Part shown: one piece after another, positions 7,731 through 11,124 of the stretch
How the letters are laid out: every line of letters begins with the position of its first letter
Numbering within the stretch: position 1 is the stretch's first letter
Assembly: GCA_910592005.1 (NCBI GenBank)
Contig: CAJVPP010003648.1
Coordinates: 1 to 11,124 of the forward strand
Direction: 5' to 3'
Length of the DNA stretch: 11,124 bases
DNA from: Funneliformis mosseae
Lineage: Eukaryota; Glomeromycota; Glomeromycetes; Glomerales; Glomeraceae
The notes under the pieces: model-generated
Told to the model about the DNA's origin: nothing
Seen by the model: the letters and a program-made list of their open reading frames with translations, nothing else
The model's database searches: none
Position numbers and translations under genes: made by a program

Positions 7731-9082
7731 ATTACAACCTAAGAAATAACCACATAAAAGAGTGAAAGCTTAAGTATCAGCAGTGTGACTGACAGCTCTA
7801 ACAACTAAAATGGATTTAGAAACCTATAACCAACTTTACAATTTTCTTAATATTCTAACTTACCCACCGAATATCACACCTGTACAATAACTTGAAATTC
7901 AAAAACAATCTTCTAAATATTTTATCAAAAATCAACAACTTTATCGTAGAAATCAAAAACAACCTTTACAACTCCTACTAGTCATCAAAGCTACTGAAGT
8001 CGAAATATTGATCTACAATATACACAATAAACCTTTAGGAGGACATTTAGGCTGTGATATAACCTACAATAAAATAGCTTCTAAGTATTATTGGCTGAAT
8101 ATGTATTGATAACTGGATAAAAACATGTAATGTTTGCCAGCAACAAGGAAGATCTAAACAGATGAAATCTTTACATCTAATACCAGTTGGACAACCCTTT
8201 GACCGTATTGGAATAGACTATGTAGGACCCCTTTCTCGAACTACTAAAGGAAACAGATACATTATAGTTGCTACTGAATATCTTACCAAATGGGTAGAAG
8301 CTGCTATCACCCCTGATTATACCTCTCAAACAACGGCACAGTTCATTTATGGTGAAATAATTTATCAACATAGTATACCAAAGGAAATCTTAACAGACAG
8401 AGCTACGTCCTTTCAAAATGAGTTAATTACTGCTCTTATACATGTTGTTGGCACTAAACATAGATTATCATCCCCATATCATCCTCAGACCAATGGATTG
8501 ACTGAGCGGTTTAATAGAACTCTCTGTAATATTTTAGCTAAATATGCAGAGCAACATAAAGGTGAATGAGATTCATATTTACCTTCAGCTCTATTTGCTT
8601 ATTGAACAGCATAGCAAGGAACGACAAAATTAGAGCCCTTTATGTTATTATATGGAAGAAAAGTCACACTACCAATTGATTTACAGTTACGACGTCCTTC
8701 ACCTGAGAGTAATCTTCCACAAGCAATCGACAAACACCATCAATTAATTTCAGCCCAGTTAGAACAAAGAAGACTTGATGCACAACAAAATATCCTACAA
8801 TGACAACAACAACAACAGAAACGTTACAACAAAAATCACCCTGGCGTAAATTACCAAATTGGTGATAAAGTGTTGATATTTAATGTACTACAATCACACG
8901 TACACAGTGATAAATTCAAGGACAAATTTGATAGACCGTTCTACATACATAATATTGTATGACCTGATACATACAAATTGCGTACTATAGATGAACGAGT
9001 TAGAAAGAATCCGGTACATGCTGATCTTTTAAAACTATATTTGGAAAGATCTGAATGAATACCATAAGTTATCATCAGTTGA
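7731..9082 (+). pseudogene. int: RNase H/integrase linker and integrase of copy B
   Basis: A 79-nt linker with three stops leads to ATG 7810 (frame 1): MDLETYNQLYNFL, then IHNKPLGGHLG with the zinc-binding His pair. An 8-nt deletion at about 8104-8110, relative to copy A, moves the frame to 2. From there the sequence shows CNVC (8126-8137), catalytic Asp 8216 (GIDYVGPL), Asp 8396 (ILTDRATSF) and Glu 8504 (LTERFNRT). Spacing is 59 and 35 residues, matching D,D35E. A Gln-rich stretch and the NYQIGDKVL C-terminal domain follow, to TGA at 9080. Internal stops include TGA at GE.DSY (Trp in copy A), TGA after AY (shared), TAG two codons later, TGA before QQQQQ (CGA in copy A), and TGA after IV and after SE. 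No chromodomain. Confidence 0.9.
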
Positions 9083-9150
9083 CAAAATTCTCTATAAATA
9101 TAGATATCATTAGGACTTTGACAACACTATTTTAAAAAAAAAATTTTAAA
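9083..9150 (+). other. Pol to third-ORF spacer of copy B
   Basis: 68 nt with multiple stops and an A/T tract (TTTTAAAAAAAAAATTTT) immediately before the third-ORF ATG. The matching spacer in copy A is 69 nt. Confidence 0.6.
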
Positions 9151-9592
9151 ATGGTTATACTGGATAATTTTGAAATTGTATTAGAACAACTAAAATATCT
9201 TTGACCATAACTCCTCAGAATTTAGAACCTTATAAAGATGATATGATATTATCACAAAAAGTACAAACCACTTACTGAGCTCTCTTACAATCTACACGTA
9301 TAAGTAATTGACTTTTATCACTTATCAATTCCTTTTATTTAGAACAACTCCTCGAAGATGAAACTAATACCCCGCTTAATATACAGTACAAGTATTTACT
9401 ATTACTACGTATTACTATCGAACCGCCATATGAGTCTTCTACTTATTTGAACATCTTAGAGTTCAACGCATCTTTGGTACTCAGTCACTTACTTTAACAA
9501 TGATTCGACGTTTAAAAATTACTGAATATCAAGCCCTGGTAATTGAAGCTTTGAATCTTTCTGCTAGAGCAGAAATCTTAAGCGAGGAGTAA
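9151..9592 (+). pseudogene. Third ORF of copy B, frameshifted
   Basis: ATG 9151 starts MVILDNFEIVLEQLKY, matching copy A. A 10-nt deletion at about 9198, between two TAT copies, then shifts the frame. The continuation is recognisable in frame 3 (TPQNLEPYKDD, ILSQKVQTTY, SFYLEQLLEDE), with TGA where copy A has CGA in TTYRALL and a TGA shared with copy A in SN.LL. Further indels follow after about 9380. TAA at 9590-9592 abuts the LTR as in copy A. Function is unknown; see the better-preserved copy at 726-1178. Confidence 0.7.
9580..9592 (+). promoter_or_regulatory. Polypurine tract of copy B
   Basis: AAGCGAGGAGTAA directly precedes the LTR start TGTAACAGG. Position and purine bias fit the plus-strand primer. 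It doubles as the end of the third ORF. Confidence 0.6.
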
Positions 9593-9643
9593 TGTAACAG
9601 GATTGGATTAGCGAATGTGATGCAGTATATTGCAGATCTAAAT

Positions 9644-9755
9644 GTTAGACATATCAGACATATTTGATATATTTGATATACTAAACATATTTGATATAGT
9701 TGATATCTTGGACATATCGGACATATCAGATATATTTGATTTATTTGTTATATCC
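9644..9755 (+). repeat. Degenerate GATATA/CATATC short-repeat block in U3 of LTR B
   Basis: Repeated variants of GACATATC and GATATATTTGA fill about 110 bp upstream of the TATA-like box, as in LTR A. Units are irregular, so this is a low-complexity array rather than a clean tandem repeat. Confidence 0.55.
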
Positions 9756-9773
9756 ATCTATGTATTAATTTAA

Positions 9774-9781
9774 TATAAATA
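9774..9781 (+). promoter_or_regulatory. TATA-like box of LTR B
   Basis: TATAAATA is conserved with LTR A at the same relative position. It faces outward, toward the right flank, so any residual activity would read into the flanking pseudogene. Confidence 0.45.
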
Positions 9782-9813
9782 GAGAGTAATAGGATCATGT
9801 AAACAGTAGTTCG

Positions 9814-9854
9814 CTTTTAGTTCACTTTTAGTTTTCTTTTAGTCTTGCTTTTAG
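9814..9854 (+). repeat. Four phased CTTTTAG motifs in LTR B
   Basis: Exact CTTTTAG occurs at 9814-9820, 9825-9831, 9836-9842 and 9848-9854, with starts 11, 11 and 12 nt apart. Copy A has the same array with two variant units. Confidence 0.65.
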
Positions 9855-9995
9855 ATACACATCTAGTAGTTCTTGTAGAGATGTCTGGCCTAACATTTCA
9901 CTTAGTACTCTAACTCTTTTTAATCCCTTTTCGTATTCTTTCTTATTTTCTTATTTTTACTATTATTATCTCTTATCTTTATTTTTATTACTATC

Positions 9996-10001
9996 AATAA
10001 A
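9996..10001 (+). promoter_or_regulatory. AATAAA polyadenylation-type signal in LTR B
   Basis: AATAAA lies within ATCAATAAATATATT, identical in all three LTR copies and downstream of the TATA-like box. Confidence 0.5.
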
Positions 10002-10180
10002 TATATTATTATACATCTGAATCAATCAAGCCGTCTTGCTCCTAGTCTTATTGTGAATACATTACCGTGTAAATTATAAATCTTGAGAGAAACTGAATTG
10101 AGTCACTATGTAAACTTAAAAGAATCACCACTCGAACACCCCGTCTAACAGTCACAATTTATAAAGATTGTATATTAACA

Positions 10181-10184
10181 ATAT
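10181..10184. repeat. Candidate target-site duplication, right copy (ATAT)
   Basis: ATAT directly follows the outer LTR end TTAACA and matches 155-158. See the left copy for the caveat about AT richness. Confidence 0.45.
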
Positions 10185-10765
10185 CCTAATTTATATAAGC
10201 ATATATATAAAAGTATTGAATTTGAAGCTGCAAATAAAAAAAAAGAGATTATTAAAGTTAGAATTATTTAACATTTTCAAAAGACTTTTAATTTAAAATA
10301 TAATGAATATCTTTCTCGCATTACCCTTAATAATTATTTGTTATCATTTTGATTAATATTATAGCAACAAAGATTTATCATTACTAGCTATTATTGCAAA
10401 TATATATATTTCACAAATTGAAAGAAATAAGCATGTCAATAAATATTATTATCTTGTGTCTATAAAAAAAAATAAAATAATTTATGACCTTATTTTTAAC
10501 CCATTCTATTATCATCTTTTAAGATAACAAAGTCAAGATTTCTTTTAGTATTCCTACAGTCAGAAGAATCTTTCAATCTATACAAAGTTTTTAAGAGCCA
10601 GTTACCTTATCCAATTACAATTTTCAATTGATATATAGCAAAAACTTATTCTGTTAGTTTACTTATTTATTAATTTAGATGATACAAATGATATTCTTTG
10701 TAATAGTCAACTTTCGATTTTTGTATACTCACAATATTAAGTTAATATAAGCCTCAACTACTTAT
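10185..10765 (+). pseudogene. Decayed coding region of the interrupted flanking gene, upstream part
   Basis: Frame 3 from 10185 is coding-like (EFEAANKKKEIIKVR, FNLKYNEYLSR, TLNNYLL), broken by TAA at 10269, then TGA and TAG before QQRFI. From 10378 frame 1 continues with LLAIIANIYISQIERN, KHVNKYYYLVSI, YDLIFNPFYYHLL, then stops, a short frame-3 piece (SIPTVRRIFQSIQSF) and frame 1 again (VYLFINLDDTNDILCN). The pieces recall, in the same order, a large repeat-protein family in arbuscular mycorrhizal fungi. This is memory of sequence style, not a search result. Frame 3 here is in register with the left flank at 3-158 once the element is removed. Stops look like the same C-to-T decay seen in the element. 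Confidence 0.5.
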
Positions 10766-11104
10766 ATGAGTGACTTAAATTTACTAATTCAAGAAAGTCA
10801 TTTTAATAGGATATTAAAAATTGATGATCAGATCAAATCTATTTGGATCATTTTAGTCGATAAAGATCCAGATGAAAATTTATGCTATATAAAAAGCATT
10901 CTTCAATATTGTAAAATATTTCACATCTTTAATCTTAATTATTTTTCTGTTCAAATATATGTATTTAGTCAGTCAGCATTTAATCATATAGAGTGTAGTA
11001 TGATAATGTTTTCTTCAAACTACAGTAGCGGTCATAAGTATCCGACTGCCCGAGATCGTCCAAAATTATTATATAACTACCCCTTAAATTTTTCAGAAAT
11101 ATAA
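10766..11104 (+). pseudogene. Flanking gene, possible transposase-like (RNase H fold) segment
   Basis: An open frame of 112 codons to TAA at 11102-11104. The frame is already coding-like upstream of the ATG (ASTTY), so 10766 is probably an internal Met. IWIILVDKDPDEN followed about 35 residues later by QSAFNHIECSM resembles a segment of the mycorrhizal-fungal family noted at 10185 (LVDGGPDEN ... QSAYNPVER). The Asp and Glu could be part of a DDE-type catalytic set (inference). After HIECSM the similarity I recall fades (KYPTARDRP, NYPLNF), so the end may be frameshifted or rearranged. It is another fragment of the same decayed gene as 10185-10765. The last 20 bases of the window hold nothing clear. 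Confidence 0.45.
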
Positions 11105-11124
11105 TATAACACAATACATGATCA

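Larger units (their letters stand above)
159..10180. mobile_element. Composite block: two head-to-head gypsy-type retroelement copies
   Basis: Both outer boundaries are the same LTR terminus (TGTTAA on the left, TTAACA on the right). The arms 159-about 2912 and about 7430-10180 are inverted repeats of one another, covering 3' LTR, third ORF, integrase and most of RNase H. Between them lie a truncated third LTR, gag, protease and reverse transcriptase, present once only. The block could be an insertion of a palindromic cDNA, or two independent insertions joined by a deletion. The ATAT flanks and in-register outer coding frame favour a single event but do not prove it. Confidence 0.65.
2911..10180 (+). 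mobile_element. Retroelement copy B, near-full-length Ty3/gypsy element with truncated 5' LTR
   Basis: The order is truncated LTR, leader, gag, protease, RT, RNase H, integrase, third ORF, LTR. RT-RNase H before integrase places it in Ty3/gypsy (Metaviridae-like) rather than copia. Active-site residues for protease (DSG), RT (YLDD), RNase H (DEDD) and integrase (D-59-D-35-E) all remain, but many stops and at least four indels break the frames. The 5' LTR lacks the part containing the TATA-like box, so this copy has no promoter of its own kind upstream. Confidence 0.9.
9593..10180 (+). repeat. 3' LTR of copy B (588 bp)
   Basis: Starts TGTAACAGG and ends TTAACA. It contains the GATATA-type block (9644-9755), TATA-like box (9774-9781), four CTTTTAG motifs, TA-rich R region and AATAAA. 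It is the most diverged of the three LTRs in its last 300 bp: GGCGCCT-type sequence present in the other two is replaced near 9888, and several CG sites became TG or CA. Confidence 0.9.

Noticed and set aside
3551..9082. UGA read as tryptophan (alternative genetic code) to explain the many TGA codons
   Set aside because: In the arm comparison TGA stands opposite CGA (Arg) at several sites as well as opposite TGG, and TAA and TAG stops are also frequent. Transition decay explains all of them with the standard code.
9593..10180. CRISPR-like or satellite array in the LTR
   Set aside because: The repeats are short, degenerate and without regular spacers, and they lie inside a defined LTR.

Overview
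The window is AT-rich eukaryotic DNA dominated by a decayed Ty3/gypsy-type LTR retrotransposon. AT richness, Asn/Lys/acid-rich flanking coding sequence and protein families I associate with arbuscular mycorrhizal fungi (Glomeromycotina, such as Rhizophagus or Gigaspora) suggest that kind of genome. That assignment rests on recollection of family sequence style and was not checked by a search.

Layout. Bases 1-158 hold the end of an acidic open frame. Bases 159-10180 hold two copies of the same retroelement in head-to-head inverted orientation. Copy A (159-about 2912, minus strand) keeps its 3' LTR, a 150-codon third ORF, the integrase and part of RNase H, and is cut off there. Copy B (about 2911-10180, plus strand) starts inside a truncated 5' LTR that keeps only its downstream part. 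It then has gag with three zinc knuckles, protease, reverse transcriptase, RNase H, integrase, the third ORF and a complete 588-bp 3' LTR. Bases 10185-11124 hold a decayed non-LTR coding region. Its frame is in register with the left flank if the whole 159-10184 block is removed, so the composite appears to sit inside one older gene or pseudogene, flanked by a 4-bp ATAT repeat.

Working of the ancestral element. Gag would have formed the particle. Protease, RT/RNase H and integrase would have been made by -1 frameshifting: a T TTA AAC heptamer lies exactly where gag (frame 2) meets pro-pol (frame 1), followed after 7 nt by a bulged hairpin. The third ORF lies between integrase and the 3' LTR and ends on the base before the LTR. 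Its function is unknown.

State. Both copies are inactive. Wherever the two arms can be compared, copy-specific stops are explained by C-to-T or G-to-A transitions (CGA to TGA, CAA to TAA, CAG to TAG, TGG to TGA or TAG). Other stops and an RNase H/integrase frame break are shared by both copies, so the common source was probably already damaged. No RNA genes, CRISPR arrays or bacterial features were seen.
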